Positions 18,052-27,550 of a stretch of 64,000 nt of DNA are shown one piece after another. Under the pieces are notes generated by a model. That model did no database searches. It worked only from the letters and a program-made list of their open reading frames with translations, and had not been told where the DNA came from. The stretch comes from Flavobacteriaceae bacterium NBU2977 (GTDB taxonomy: Bacteria > Bacteroidota > Bacteroidia > Flavobacteriales > Flavobacteriaceae), in the NCBI GenBank assembly GCA_019931105.1, contig JAIOUW010000002.1, forward strand, positions 744,001 to 808,000. The letters run 5' to 3'. The stretch's first letter is position 1, and each line of letters starts with the position of its first letter. Made by a program: the position numbers and the translations under genes.

Positions 18052-18675
18052 CTACTTATTACATCTTTTTAAAGTCGCTTCGGCTCTATCTTTTCCCCAA
18101 TTCGGATGGAATTCAGAAGCTGGCTTAAAGTTATCGAAAAGTTCAATGGCACGTTCAACATCTTTGCAATAAGGTGTAATATCTCCTCCGAAATAGCTTG
18201 CCGAACCCATGTCCCATTCCGCCTTTGAAAAGACTACCCTTGGATTATCGGGTGCTATTTTGGCCGCCTTTGCATATATCGAGACAACCTTTGGGGCCAA
18301 GGTCATGCCATAGGTGGCGCCATCGTAAGCGACCCATGCCGTATGTATCATAGCCTGTTGTACCAATATTTCTGGGTTATTTGGAGATATATTCTTGGCC
18401 ATGTCGATATATTCCTGGGCCTTTTCCAATTGTTGGGTCAATTTTGACTTGTCTTTTTCACCGAAGGAAGCCACGGTATTCACCTGCGATACATAATAGA
18501 AAGGAAGCCAATTGTCAAGTTCTGCCGTAGCAATACGTTCGAACAGGTTCGAAGCCTCTGTGTTCTTACCCTCGCCCCACAGCTGGAATGCCTTTTGCAT
18601 ACCCTTGGTGTATTGGTCTTGGGCCGTCAGAAAAGTGGTTGCCATTAACGCGATAATTACGGTTAGATTTTTCAT
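18052..18675 (-). CDS. Exported TPR-like protein
   Basis: A 207-residue protein with signal peptide (MATTFLTAQ) and helical repeats of TPR character (AFQLWGEGKNTEASNLFERI, AQEYIDMAKNISPNNPEIL, YAKAAKIAPDNPRVVFSKA). It is first in the minus-strand operon, 9 bases before the kinase. It probably acts in the periplasm, perhaps as a partner of the kinase; the sequence gives no ligand. Confidence 0.75.
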   Translation of the reverse strand: MKNLTVIIALMATTFLTAQDQYTKGMQKAFQLWGEGKNTEASNLFERIATAELDNWLPFYYVSQVNTVASFGEKDKSKLTQQLEKAQEYIDMAKNISPNNPEILVQQAMIHTAWVAYDGATYGMTLAPKVVSIYAKAAKIAPDNPRVVFSKAEWDMGSASYFGGDITPYCKDVERAIELFDNFKPASEFHPNWGKDRAEATLKRCNK

Positions 18676-18846
18676 GCTACTTTGCTTTATTAGTTGGTTT
18701 CATGAACCCTTGCCAGGTTCTTTTATTTCGATTTACAGTACAAAGGTCAGCTCAATGGTGTTCAAGATGAAGAAATAGATACCCAGTTGTAGGTTTTGAG
18801 GGATGGATCGCCAAAATAACCCTACCTTCGCGGCTTATCCGTACAA

Positions 18847-20160
18847 ATGACATTTAAAGAACTCGGCCTCGCCGAAACTATTCTAAAAGCTGTTGAAGCC
18901 GAAGGCTACACACATCCTACCCCAATTCAAGAACAGGCCATACCAATTCTATTGAAAGGAAAAGATCTGTTGGGCGTTGCCCAGACCGGAACTGGTAAAA
19001 CCGCCGCGTTCGGTATTCCGATACTTCAGTTATTGCATACTGCGAAGCACCAAAATCAAGGCAAAAGTAAAGTGAGGGCCTTGGTTGTAACCCCTACCAG
19101 GGAACTGGCCCTTCAGATCGGCGAAAGCTTCACGGCCTATGGTAAATTCACAGGACTAAAAAATACCGTCATTTTCGGAGGTGTAAAACAAGGTAAACAA
19201 GTAAACGCCCTTAGAAACGGTGTAGATATTTTGATAGCGACCCCGGGCCGTTTGTTGGACTTGATGGATCAGGGTTTCATCACTTTTCGTGATTTGGAAT
19301 TTGTCGTGCTTGACGAGGCAGACCAGATGCTCGATATGGGGTTCATACATGACATCAAGAAAATCATCGCAAAACTCCCCCCAAAAAGACAGTCCCTGTT
19401 TTTTTCGGCGACCATGCCCAAGACCATTGTTGAACTGTCCCGTAAAATGTTGGGCGATTTTGAGCGGGTGACCATAAAACCTGAGCAAGCGACGGCGGAG
19501 AAAGTCGAACAAGGGGTCTATTTTGTTTCAAAAAAAAACAAGCCAAAACTTTTGGTGCATTTGCTCCAAGAAAGGCCAAAAGACTCGGTTCTAGTGTTTT
19601 CGCGGACCAAGCATGGGGCCAATAAAATCGTAAAAAAGTTAGGGCAGGCTACCATTAAATCGGCCGCAATACATGGCAATAAATCCCAGACAGCCCGTCA
19701 AAAGGCCCTTGGTGATTTCAAGGATGGTAAGTTGAAAATTCTTGTCGCTACCGATATCGCTGCGAGAGGTATCGATGTCGAGGAGCTTTCACTGGTCATC
19801 AATTACGACCTGCCCAATGTTTCAGAAACCTACGTGCACCGCATCGGTCGAACGGGCCGCGCCAGCGCCAGTGGTATCGCCCTGTCTTTTTGCGACAAGG
19901 ATGAAAGGCCTTATCTACGCGATATCGAAAAATTGATCAAACAAGAGATCCCCAGAATGCCCGAACATCAGTTCGTCGATGATGCCCTAGAAGAAGAGCA
20001 GAACGAAAAGGAAGCTTCAAGGCCTCAAAACCCGAAGCCGTCTCGAAATCGAAACAGGAATCGGAACAGAAACCGGAATCGTAACCGATCTGGAAAATCA
20101 AACTTTAAGGGAGGAAACAATCAAAGCCGAAACCGCAACAAACCAAGAGACAATGATTAA
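18847..20160 (+). CDS. rhlE: DEAD-box RNA helicase, RhlE-like
   Basis: A 437-residue helicase with every DEAD-box motif: Q motif (FKELGL ... PTPIQEQAIP), AQTGTGKT (45-52), PTREL, TPGR, DEAD (156-159), SAT (187-189), and HRIGRTGR in the second RecA domain. The C-terminal tail is a run of Arg-Asn pairs followed by Gly and Lys, typical of the disordered RNA-binding tail in this group. It acts on structured RNA, probably in ribosome assembly or cold adaptation. It is a single gene divergent from the 2TM operon. Confidence 0.92.
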   Translation: MTFKELGLAETILKAVEAEGYTHPTPIQEQAIPILLKGKDLLGVAQTGTGKTAAFGIPILQLLHTAKHQNQGKSKVRALVVTPTRELALQIGESFTAYGKFTGLKNTVIFGGVKQGKQVNALRNGVDILIATPGRLLDLMDQGFITFRDLEFVVLDEADQMLDMGFIHDIKKIIAKLPPKRQSLFFSATMPKTIVELSRKMLGDFERVTIKPEQATAEKVEQGVYFVSKKNKPKLLVHLLQERPKDSVLVFSRTKHGANKIVKKLGQATIKSAAIHGNKSQTARQKALGDFKDGKLKILVATDIAARGIDVEELSLVINYDLPNVSETYVHRIGRTGRASASGIALSFCDKDERPYLRDIEKLIKQEIPRMPEHQFVDDALEEEQNEKEASRPQNPKPSRNRNRNRNRNRNRNRSGKSNFKGGNNQSRNRNKPRDND

Positions 20161-20200
20161 ACTACTATCGCCTAAAGGCTGACTATAAGCAGGCTCAAGA

Positions 20201-20285
20201 AGTCCTACCCCAACCCCTCCAAAGGAGAGGAGTATACTTTAAGAGGCCATCCCTCCCCTTTGGGGAGTTAAAAGGAGGGGATAAA
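20201..20285. repeat. REP-like palindromic element
   Basis: Two copies of a CCCCTCC/GGAGGGG-type palindrome lie about 35 bases apart (around 20214-20230 and 20251-20280) between the convergent helicase and hydrolase genes. The core CCCCTCCAAAGGAG and the complementary CCTTTGGGGAG can pair with each other. Such CCCAACCCCTCC repeats are frequent between genes in Bacteroidota and may serve as bidirectional terminators. Confidence 0.55.
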
Positions 20286-20378
20286 ATCAAAGTCTTCGAA
20301 TAAAGTGAGGGATTCCTTTCTGCCAGCAGACAGGTACCACCATTCTCGAATCGTAACACTAATATTTTGGGCAATGCA

Positions 20379-21482
20379 CTACTCTTTGGAATACTCCATA
20401 TAAATCGCCTTTTCGAATTCATCCCAATGCGCATCGGTCATCCTACCCGGCGTAAATAGACAAATGCCCTTGGCACCGTTGATCATCGATTGTCTTATGG
20501 CCTCGCCCAATGCTTCCGGCAGCAATCCATGTCCCTCTGGGTCTTTTTCCTGGGTTTTGTTCTCAGGTCTCGGGCAAATGAACAAACCGCTATAGACAGG
20601 TTTTTCAGGTACGGCTGCAACTTCTTCTTTCACCACGCTACCGACCCATAAAGTGTTCCCCAGATAAAAATCATTGTAGTTCATGGGAAAAAACGCATCC
20701 AAGTTCCACTTGTTCCACTCTTGGCGCACCAATTTCTTTGAAATCGAAGGGCCCGGAAAAACGGCCGCGTTTATTTCCTTGCCCTTATCATGAACCAAAG
20801 TGGCCAGCCGATTGACCAATTTTGTAATCACGTCGTACCGGTATTGTTTCCATTCTTGTACGTGTGATGGCTCTTGGACGGATTTAATATCGATTCCACT
20901 TTTCTCCATAAAATCCGAAGTACAGGTATCGCAATAGCAGAAATCGTATTCCGGAAATTCACGGTCTTGAATCAGTCCGTACTTGTTCCACAATCCTCGG
21001 GCAAGGATTACATCGGGGTAGCGTATATAATCCAAATGTATGCCATCAACTTCCTTGACATCGGCCACACTTCCGTAAATATTCGCCAAATAATCATAAA
21101 CCTCCTCCTTGTTCGGACAAAGGAACTTGTAATAGGAAACATAGGGTTGTTTTTCGTGAGCCGATTCGCCCAAACCGCTTACACCGTACCATTCGGGTTT
21201 TAGTTTAGGGTCGCCCTGTACCATGGTCGGAATCCATGTATGGAATTCCATCCCGGCTTCCTTGACCAATTTACCCACCCTCTTGTACGTAGCTGGATCG
21301 TGACCTCCGTTATACATGAGTCCGTCGATTCCTTTTTCCTTCAAATCTTTGAATTGCGTTCGCAACTCTTGGTCGGTGGCTTCACCCGGACCGCCCATCC
21401 ATGCGTAAACGGGGATTTTAGATGTCTGCGAAATACAAGAAAGCGACCATAATAGAAAAATGGCCGTGCAAAACTGTTTCAT
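20379..21482 (-). CDS. Exported putative glycoside hydrolase (GHL10-like TIM barrel)
   Basis: A 367-residue protein with signal peptide (LWSLSCISQ). The barrel pattern is recognisable: YAWMGGPGEATDQELRTQF, GIDGLMYNGG, EFHTWIPTMV, then VDGIHLDYIRYP, which is the signature of the DUF187/GHL10 group of putative glycosidases, and INAAVFPGP, NLDAFFPMNYNDF and NGAKGICLFTPG for later strands. Asp in HLDYIRYP and acidic residues near MNYND are plausible catalytic positions. The substrate is unknown. It stands alone, convergent with the helicase. Confidence 0.75.
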   Translation of the reverse strand: MKQFCTAIFLLWSLSCISQTSKIPVYAWMGGPGEATDQELRTQFKDLKEKGIDGLMYNGGHDPATYKRVGKLVKEAGMEFHTWIPTMVQGDPKLKPEWYGVSGLGESAHEKQPYVSYYKFLCPNKEEVYDYLANIYGSVADVKEVDGIHLDYIRYPDVILARGLWNKYGLIQDREFPEYDFCYCDTCTSDFMEKSGIDIKSVQEPSHVQEWKQYRYDVITKLVNRLATLVHDKGKEINAAVFPGPSISKKLVRQEWNKWNLDAFFPMNYNDFYLGNTLWVGSVVKEEVAAVPEKPVYSGLFICPRPENKTQEKDPEGHGLLPEALGEAIRQSMINGAKGICLFTPGRMTDAHWDEFEKAIYMEYSKE

Positions 21483-21753
21483 CTTTTTAATTTTAGCCTA
21501 CAATTTACTTAAAACGCCTCAAATCAAGATTCTTTTTATGTTTCTGTCATTGAATTTTGAATAAACGCCTCAATTTATCCTTATTTGGTTTATTTTTAGG
21601 GAAATCGATTTTCACTATTTGCGTGCAAATACAGTTTTATCGATACCAAGTATACATACTAAAAATGTCCAAACCGCATTCGATGATTTAGTGAAGTAAG
21701 ATTGATTAATTCACCGCAAGACAATATCATAGCATAAAAACCAACAAATAAAC

Positions 21754-23340
21754 ATGAAACCAATGAATAGAATTATTACGGCATTCTTTACATGTATGCT
21801 CTATCTGGGAATTCAATCCAATAATGCCCAAGTAAGCTCCAAGCAAATAGACGCCATTGTACAAAAGGCTATGGATGAATTTACGGTTGCGGGAGTCGCG
21901 GTCGCCGTTGTAAAAGATGGAAAGATCGTCCACCAAAAAGGATACGGAGTAAAATCGATCGAGACAGGGGAGAAAGTCGATGAACATACCAATTTCGGTA
22001 TCGCCTCCAATTCAAAGGCCTTCACTACAACGGCTCTGGCCATCTTGGTCGAGGAAGAAAAACTTAGGTGGACCGATAAGGTCATCGACCATATTCCCGA
22101 ATTCACCATGTACAATGATTACGTCAGGCAAAATTTCAACATTCAAGATCTGTTGACCCACCGTAGTGGCCTAGGTCTGGGTATAGGGGATCTGATGTTT
22201 TTTCCCGACGGTGCCGATTTCAGTATTGATGATATTGTTACCAGTTTTCAACATTTCAAGCCAGAGTCGGCCTTCCGTACAAAATTCGACTACGACAACC
22301 TGCTCTATCTTGTGGCCGGTGAAGTGGTCAAAAGAGTGAGCGGTATGCCTTGGGAGCAGTTTATCAAAGAGCGTATTTTCGACCCATTGGGTATGGACAA
22401 CTCGTATGCCTCACTCACCTACATCAACGACAAAAGCAATGTTGCCTCACCTCATTTGAACGAGGGAAAAGAACTCTCGGTGACCGAGCCCGAGCAATGG
22501 GACCCGAAGAAAATAAACGGGGCCGCGGGAAGCATTCAATCGAACGTGAACGATATTTCCAATTGGATGTTGGTCCACCTCAACCATGGCAAATATGGAA
22601 ACAATCTTGAAAAGCAACTTTTTAAGGAAGGTAGCCAAAAAGAAATGTGGAAAATCCATACCACGCTAAATACGAACCCAAATCCGAGGTATAATTCACA
22701 TTTTGCCGGTTATGGCCTAGGGTGGCAACTGACCGATGTCAAAGGCAACATGATGGTTTCCCATACTGGAGGACTGATCGGTATGCTGTCAAAGACGACC
22801 TTGATTCCAGATTTAAACCTTGGCATCATCGTTCTTACCAATACTTGGATGGACGGTGCCGGTGTATTTCAATCCGTTTCACAATCGATAGTCGACCGCT
22901 ATTTGGAATTGGACGATTTTGATTGGGTCGGTCATTATTCGGAACGGATGCGGCAACGTGGTGGGTCGGCCGCCAAGGTGGTCGCCGAAATCTGGGAAAC
23001 GGTGAATGCGGCAGATGATTCCAATATTGACAAGAACGGTTATATAGGCACTTATGAGGATGTCTGGTTCGGCAAGATCGAAATTTACGAAGAAGGCGAC
23101 CAATTAATGTTCAGGTCGTTTCGTTCACCAAAATTGAAAGGCCCGATGTACTATTACAAGGCAAATACGTTCGTGGTCAAATGGTCTGATACAAGTCTTG
23201 TGGATGCAGATGCCTTTGTTATGTTCGGTCTCGATGAAGAAGGAAAAGGACAATCGATCAAAATGAAGGGAATCTCACCCGCAATCGATTTCAGTTACGA
23301 CTTTCACGATCTTGATTTCAATCGTGTCTCCGATAAATAG
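21754..23340 (+). CDS. Serine hydrolase of the class C beta-lactamase family
   Basis: A 528-residue exported protein (signal about 1-26). The three active-site motifs of the serine penicillin-recognising enzymes are present: SxxK as SNSK (IASNSKAFTTT), YxN as YDN (FDYDNLLYLV), and HTGG near 340 (SHTGGLIGM). The C-terminal 130 residues form a DUF3471-like beta domain (NGYIGTYEDVWFGKIEIYEE). Members are esterases, peptidases or D-aminopeptidases, only rarely true beta-lactamases. It has a 270-base upstream region and no operon partner. Confidence 0.88.
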   Translation: MKPMNRIITAFFTCMLYLGIQSNNAQVSSKQIDAIVQKAMDEFTVAGVAVAVVKDGKIVHQKGYGVKSIETGEKVDEHTNFGIASNSKAFTTTALAILVEEEKLRWTDKVIDHIPEFTMYNDYVRQNFNIQDLLTHRSGLGLGIGDLMFFPDGADFSIDDIVTSFQHFKPESAFRTKFDYDNLLYLVAGEVVKRVSGMPWEQFIKERIFDPLGMDNSYASLTYINDKSNVASPHLNEGKELSVTEPEQWDPKKINGAAGSIQSNVNDISNWMLVHLNHGKYGNNLEKQLFKEGSQKEMWKIHTTLNTNPNPRYNSHFAGYGLGWQLTDVKGNMMVSHTGGLIGMLSKTTLIPDLNLGIIVLTNTWMDGAGVFQSVSQSIVDRYLELDDFDWVGHYSERMRQRGGSAAKVVAEIWETVNAADDSNIDKNGYIGTYEDVWFGKIEIYEEGDQLMFRSFRSPKLKGPMYYYKANTFVVKWSDTSLVDADAFVMFGLDEEGKGQSIKMKGISPAIDFSYDFHDLDFNRVSDK

Positions 23341-23454
23341 GTGATCACGGCCAATTTGAGGTTAATTTGACACCCAATGGGCCGGTACTAAATACTTTAT
23401 TGAAATGCTGTTATTTAGATTACCGTTTTTGCGGGAATGACATTTCATCGGAAA

Positions 23455-23475
23455 CCCCGACGCCAAGCATCGGGG
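23455..23475. terminator. Hairpin between convergent genes
   Basis: Inverted repeat CCCCGA / TCGGGG with a 9-base loop, followed by a short T-rich stretch. It lies between the serine hydrolase and the convergent epimerase gene and could terminate either. Confidence 0.5.
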
Positions 23476-23512
23476 AATTCTTTTCGATTAAAATAATATG
23501 AGAGGCCATTAA

Positions 23513-24496
23513 CTACTGCGTATGATACACACTTAGTACATTCTCGATCTTTTCCTCAGTATCACGGTCGATAATTTTTCGCTCGGGATTTTCGTCCAGC
23601 CATTTCAAGGTGCGTTTGATACCTTCGGCAAAGGGAATGGTCGCCTTAAAACCCGGTATAAAGGTCTTGATCTTGGTGTTGTCGAAAATCACGCTTTCTG
23701 CCTTGTCGGCCAACAGTGTCCCGGTGAATGAAGGTTCGACCTTACAAATGAAATCAGAGGCGATATGCACCACTTTGGCTTCCTTTCCCAAACTGTCCGC
23801 CAAAATCTTATAGATCATGTTCCACGTAAGTACTTCATCGGAAGTAATATGAAAAGCATGGCCAATGGCCTGGGTCAACCCTAGAAGTCCGACAAATCCT
23901 TTGGCAAAATCATCGGCATGGGTGACCGTCCACAATGAAGTGCCGTCGCCATGAACGATGATTTCCTTTCCCTTTAAGATGCGGTCTGCCGTATTGTATT
24001 TGTCGAAGCCCCCAATTGCAATGGGTATCACGGTATCATAGGTCAACGACGGCCGCACAATGGTGATGGGAAAGCCTTCCTCGCGATAGGCCTTCAACAA
24101 ACGGTCCTCACATTGTATCTTGTTGTTCGAATAATCCCAAAGATTATTACAGAGCGGTGTCGATTCTGTAATTACCGGATAGCTCAAAGGGGTCTGATAG
24201 CATGAGGCCGAACTAATAAAAATGTATTGTTTGGTCTTACCCTTGAACAGTTCTAGATCCCGTTCGATATCGTTGACGTCGAATGCGATCCAGTTGACGA
24301 CAACGTCCCATTTGTGGGTATCCAGTTCGGTCAGTGTCTCAGGTTTTGAGATATCACCTACTATCGATGTGGCTCCCGGCAAATCGACTTTCAACTTTCC
24401 TCTATTCAACAAGTACAGATCCATGCCCTTCGTCAGCGCCAAACGACTTGAAGCCGTGCTGATATTACCTGTTCCCCCGATAAACAATACTTTCAT
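23513..24496 (-). CDS. NAD-dependent epimerase/dehydratase family protein (atypical extended SDR)
   Basis: A 327-residue Rossmann protein. The nucleotide motif is GGTGNIS (VLFIGGTGNISTASSRLAL) and the chain continues through VVNWIAFDV and FISSASCYQT. The C-terminal substrate domain includes ADDFAKGFVGLLG and TSDEVLTWNMIY, as in SDR proteins resembling UDP-sugar epimerases and plant RNA-binding CSP41-like proteins. The usual YxxxK is not obvious, so activity is uncertain. It is divergent from the EEP-family gene. Confidence 0.8.
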   Translation of the reverse strand: MKVLFIGGTGNISTASSRLALTKGMDLYLLNRGKLKVDLPGATSIVGDISKPETLTELDTHKWDVVVNWIAFDVNDIERDLELFKGKTKQYIFISSASCYQTPLSYPVITESTPLCNNLWDYSNNKIQCEDRLLKAYREEGFPITIVRPSLTYDTVIPIAIGGFDKYNTADRILKGKEIIVHGDGTSLWTVTHADDFAKGFVGLLGLTQAIGHAFHITSDEVLTWNMIYKILADSLGKEAKVVHIASDFICKVEPSFTGTLLADKAESVIFDNTKIKTFIPGFKATIPFAEGIKRTLKWLDENPERKIIDRDTEEKIENVLSVYHTQ

Positions 24497-24656
24497 AATC
24501 CTATTAATTTATTACAATTTAAGATTATTCCAAAAAGTAAAAGGGCATTCCTACCGCTAATTTTCAAAACCGTCGAATGCGCAAAATTTTAAAGGGATAA
24601 TCGCTATATTACGTTTTGATTATCCGCTTAACAAAAGAACCTAAAATACCTCTGGA

Positions 24657-25508
24657 ATGAACCTAAAGAAAGAAATACTTTGCAAAACAGTAACCTTGCC
24701 CTTGATTCTATTACCGATGTTGCTGACCGCCCAGACGGTAAAGGTTATGACCTATAATATCAAATACGATAACGTCAACGACACGGTAAATAACTGGAAC
24801 GATCGTAAAGATGGTATGGTCGGTCTCTTAAAGCAACAAGGGCCTGTGTTCATCGGAATGCAAGAGGTGCTTTTTAACCAATTACAATTTTTGGATGAAG
24901 CCTTGCCCAACTATGCCTATATCGGCGTGGGTCGTGACGACGGTAAGGAAAAGGGGGAGTTCTCCCCTATTCTGTATAATTCGGAAAAATATCGATTGCT
25001 GCGATCCGATACCTTTTGGCTTTCAAAAACCCCGGACAACATTTCGGTCGGTTGGGATGCGGCCCTGGAGCGCATCTGTACTTATGGACTCTTTGAAGAT
25101 AAGGTTACCCATGCAAAGTTATGGGTCTTTAACACGCATTTCGATCACGTCGGCGTGAAGGCAAGAAAGAAATCGGCAAAACTTATCCTTGAAAAAATCA
25201 GCCAGCTCAATACGGATAAGCTTCCTGTAATACTTATGGGTGATCTTAACCTGATGCCCGAAGAAAAGCCCATCCGATCGATCAAAAGAAAAATGCACGA
25301 TGGATTGGTCTTTTCGAAAAAACCGCAAAACGGTCCCGTAGGCACTTTTAATGGTTTCAATATCTCAGACCCCATTTCGCGACGGATAGATTACATTTTT
25401 GTCACCAATCTTGAGGTTTTGGATTATCAACATATCGATGAGCGACTTGGTTCCGGCAAGCACATTTCAGACCATCTGCCCGTCATCGCGATCTTAAAAA
25501 CTAAATAA
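24657..25508 (+). CDS. Exported endonuclease/exonuclease/phosphatase family protein
   Basis: A 283-residue protein with signal peptide (LPMLLTAQ). The EEP catalytic set is visible: MTYNIKYDN, GMQEVLFNQ (Glu metal ligand), FNTHFDHVG, LMGDLNLMPEEKP (GDxN) and SDHLPVIA at the C-terminus. Exported members of this size often act on phosphodiesters outside the cytoplasm. The next gene starts within about 30 bases, so it is probably co-transcribed with the TIM-barrel protein. Confidence 0.88.
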   Translation: MNLKKEILCKTVTLPLILLPMLLTAQTVKVMTYNIKYDNVNDTVNNWNDRKDGMVGLLKQQGPVFIGMQEVLFNQLQFLDEALPNYAYIGVGRDDGKEKGEFSPILYNSEKYRLLRSDTFWLSKTPDNISVGWDAALERICTYGLFEDKVTHAKLWVFNTHFDHVGVKARKKSAKLILEKISQLNTDKLPVILMGDLNLMPEEKPIRSIKRKMHDGLVFSKKPQNGPVGTFNGFNISDPISRRIDYIFVTNLEVLDYQHIDERLGSGKHISDHLPVIAILKTK

Positions 25509-25538
25509 TAGCCCATGGCTTCAATAATAACAACCAAA

Positions 25539-26495
25539 ATGAACAATCGAAGAACCTTTGTGAAAAATGCTACTTTGGGCACAATTACTATGGTGGCGGC
25601 CCCTCAAATAATACATGCTTCGAAAAGCCTGAACCAGCGGCCCGACATGTCAATCCCAAAAATTTCATTGGCCCAATGGTCATTGCACCGTGCCCTTGAA
25701 AAAGGTGAGATAAAGGCCGTTGATTTTGCGGCCATTGCAAAGAACACCTATGACATCGATGCCATTGAATACGTAAATCAATTTTATGTCGATAGGGCCA
25801 ACGATGAAAAGTTTTGGTCTCAGCTTAGGCAAAAGGCTGAAAATGAAGGTGTAAAAAGCCTATTGATCATGGTCGACAACGAAGGGGAGCTTGGAAATTT
25901 GAAAGCCGATGAGCGAAAAAAGGCCGTCGAAAACCACTTTAAATGGATCAATGCCGCCAAGATTTTGGGTTGTCATTCGATCCGGGTCAATGCCTTCGGA
26001 AAAGGAAGCATGAAGGCACTGGAAGCCTCATTGATGGACGGATTGGGGCAATTGGCCGAATATGGCGCAAAGGAAGAAATCAATGTTTTGGTCGAGAATC
26101 ACGGTCTGCATACCTCAAATGCAAGTTTTATAACAGGAATCATCAAGCAAATCGGCAATCCTTTTCTGGGAACGCTTCCCGATTTTGGCAATTGGTGCCT
26201 AACGGCCGAATGGGGAAGCACGGCGAACGGTAAGAACTGTGCCGAAATTTATCCACAAGCTAAGGCAATAGAAGAATTCTTGCCCTTTGCCAAAGGTGTC
26301 AGTGCAAAAACCTACGATTTCGACAGTAATGGAAACCAAAGCCTGATCGATTACCCAAAATTATTACAACTGGTCAAAGATTCAAACTTCGATGGTTATA
26401 TCGGTATCGAATACGAAGGGGAGAATTTAAGTGAACACGAGGGGATCAAGGCAACGAAAGCTTTGTTGGAAAAGATCTGGGCAACATTAAAATAA
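25539..26495 (+). CDS. Tat-exported sugar phosphate isomerase/epimerase-like TIM-barrel protein
   Basis: A 318-residue protein. The start at 25539 gives MNNRRTFVKNATLGTITMVA, a twin-arginine signal, better than the ATG 24 bases upstream. The AP-endonuclease-2/xylose-isomerase-like barrel is shown by KISLAQWSLHRAL, AIEYVNQFY, SIRVNAFGKG, INVLVENHGLHTSN, GTLPDFGNW and GYIGIEYEGENL, which carry the Glu, Asp and His metal ligands. Substrate unknown, probably a sugar derivative. It is linked to the preceding EEP gene and followed at once by the TfoX-like gene. Confidence 0.85.
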   Translation: MNNRRTFVKNATLGTITMVAAPQIIHASKSLNQRPDMSIPKISLAQWSLHRALEKGEIKAVDFAAIAKNTYDIDAIEYVNQFYVDRANDEKFWSQLRQKAENEGVKSLLIMVDNEGELGNLKADERKKAVENHFKWINAAKILGCHSIRVNAFGKGSMKALEASLMDGLGQLAEYGAKEEINVLVENHGLHTSNASFITGIIKQIGNPFLGTLPDFGNWCLTAEWGSTANGKNCAEIYPQAKAIEEFLPFAKGVSAKTYDFDSNGNQSLIDYPKLLQLVKDSNFDGYIGIEYEGENLSEHEGIKATKALLEKIWATLK

Positions 26496-26501
26496 ATCCA
26501 T

Positions 26502-26873
26502 ATGGCGTACGATGAATTTTTGGCCGACCGGGCCCGGAACATTTTAAAGACCAAATCGGTGGCCTTTGAAGAAAAGAAAATGATGGGAGGCCTTTGTTTT
26601 ATGGTCGATGACAAAATGTGCTTCGGTATGCATACCGACAAAAATACCGACGCATCGCTCTTGATGTGCCGTGTCGGCCAACCCAATTATGATAGGGCCT
26701 TACAACGACCCCATTGTAGCGAAATGACCTTTACCGGGCGCACTATGAAGGGTTTTGTCTTTGTTTCGGAGGAAGGCATCGATTCTGAAAACGACCTCGA
26801 ATCGTGGATCCAAATGAGTTTGGACTTCAATCCTATGGCAAAAAGTAGTAAGAAGAAAAAGGTCAAAAAGTAG
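26502..26873 (+). CDS. TfoX N-terminal domain family protein
   Basis: A 123-residue protein. The TfoX_N fold is indicated by EEKKMMGGLCFMVDDKMCFG, the later LLMCRVG and the motif MKGFVFVSEE. A Lys-rich tail (SSKKKKVKK) ends it. These small proteins are not competence regulators on their own; a nucleic-acid or ligand-binding role is guessed. It starts 6 bases after the previous stop. Confidence 0.8.
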   Translation: MAYDEFLADRARNILKTKSVAFEEKKMMGGLCFMVDDKMCFGMHTDKNTDASLLMCRVGQPNYDRALQRPHCSEMTFTGRTMKGFVFVSEEGIDSENDLESWIQMSLDFNPMAKSSKKKKVKK

Positions 26874-26940
26874 TATTATATGGTTTAGGGCTATTGTTAT
26901 GATCGTCCTCATAGAATCTTAACAATAATATGGAGATGAC

Positions 26941-27228
26941 CTATATTTTTTCGTTTAAATCCTGTCTTCCAATGATTGCCATAATCTCCACAATGTTTTT
27001 GTTTACTTTAAAGTAAATACTGTCAACGCCACAAACGCAACGTCTATAACCTTTCTTTATAGAATCGACCGATTCAAACGAAAAAGGTCGTTGCGCAATA
27101 CGATCAAAACATTCAAAAAAAGAATCGAAATATTTGTCCGCTTGGGCAGTTCCAAATTTATGAACACCATAATGATGAATCCGAATCAAGTCGTTTTTAG
27201 CTTCATTGCTCAATCGATATTCAGCCAT
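26941..27228 (-). CDS. parE: ParE/RelE-family toxin
   Basis: A 95-residue protein with the ParE pattern: EYRLSNEAKNDLIRIHHYGV, QADKYFDSFFECFDRIAQRP, then RRCVCGVDSIYFKV and IVEIMAIIGRQDL. Its start overlaps the antitoxin stop by 8 bases. ParE toxins usually poison DNA gyrase, and the pair would act as a type II toxin-antitoxin module. Confidence 0.88.
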   Translation of the reverse strand: MAEYRLSNEAKNDLIRIHHYGVHKFGTAQADKYFDSFFECFDRIAQRPFSFESVDSIKKGYRRCVCGVDSIYFKVNKNIVEIMAIIGRQDLNEKI

Positions 27229-27460
27229 TAAGTAAAGACTTTGATTCGGCTAAAATTTCTTCTTTACCAGCAGTCGTGAATCCGTTATTTTCAGCTTTTT
27301 CAAGTTTAGCGCGAACCCAGTCGATTTGAACCTGTTGTTTCCGGGCCTGTCTGATCAAATCATTTACAAGCTCACTTTTGCTTGAATATTCTTTATTATC
27401 TACTTGGGCCTTTAGCCATTCATCGTTTGGTTTGGTGAACGAAATACTCTGTCTTGCCAT
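27221..27460 (-). CDS. parD: ParD-like ribbon-helix-helix antitoxin
   Basis: A 79-residue protein started at 27460 (MARQSISFTKPNDEWLKAQV), not at the longer frame from 27508. The ribbon-helix-helix segment is followed by SSKSELVNDLIRQARK and a charged C-terminal region that would wrap the toxin. It should repress its own operon and neutralise the downstream ParE. Confidence 0.85.
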   Translation of the reverse strand: MARQSISFTKPNDEWLKAQVDNKEYSSKSELVNDLIRQARKQQVQIDWVRAKLEKAENNGFTTAGKEEILAESKSLLNG

Positions 27461-27550
27461 AAATTTATTATTTGATGTAAAATTACACCAAATATGAATC
27501 AATACCAAATTCCATTTAAATCCGCTACGGCTCTGTTGGTCAAATTGAAC

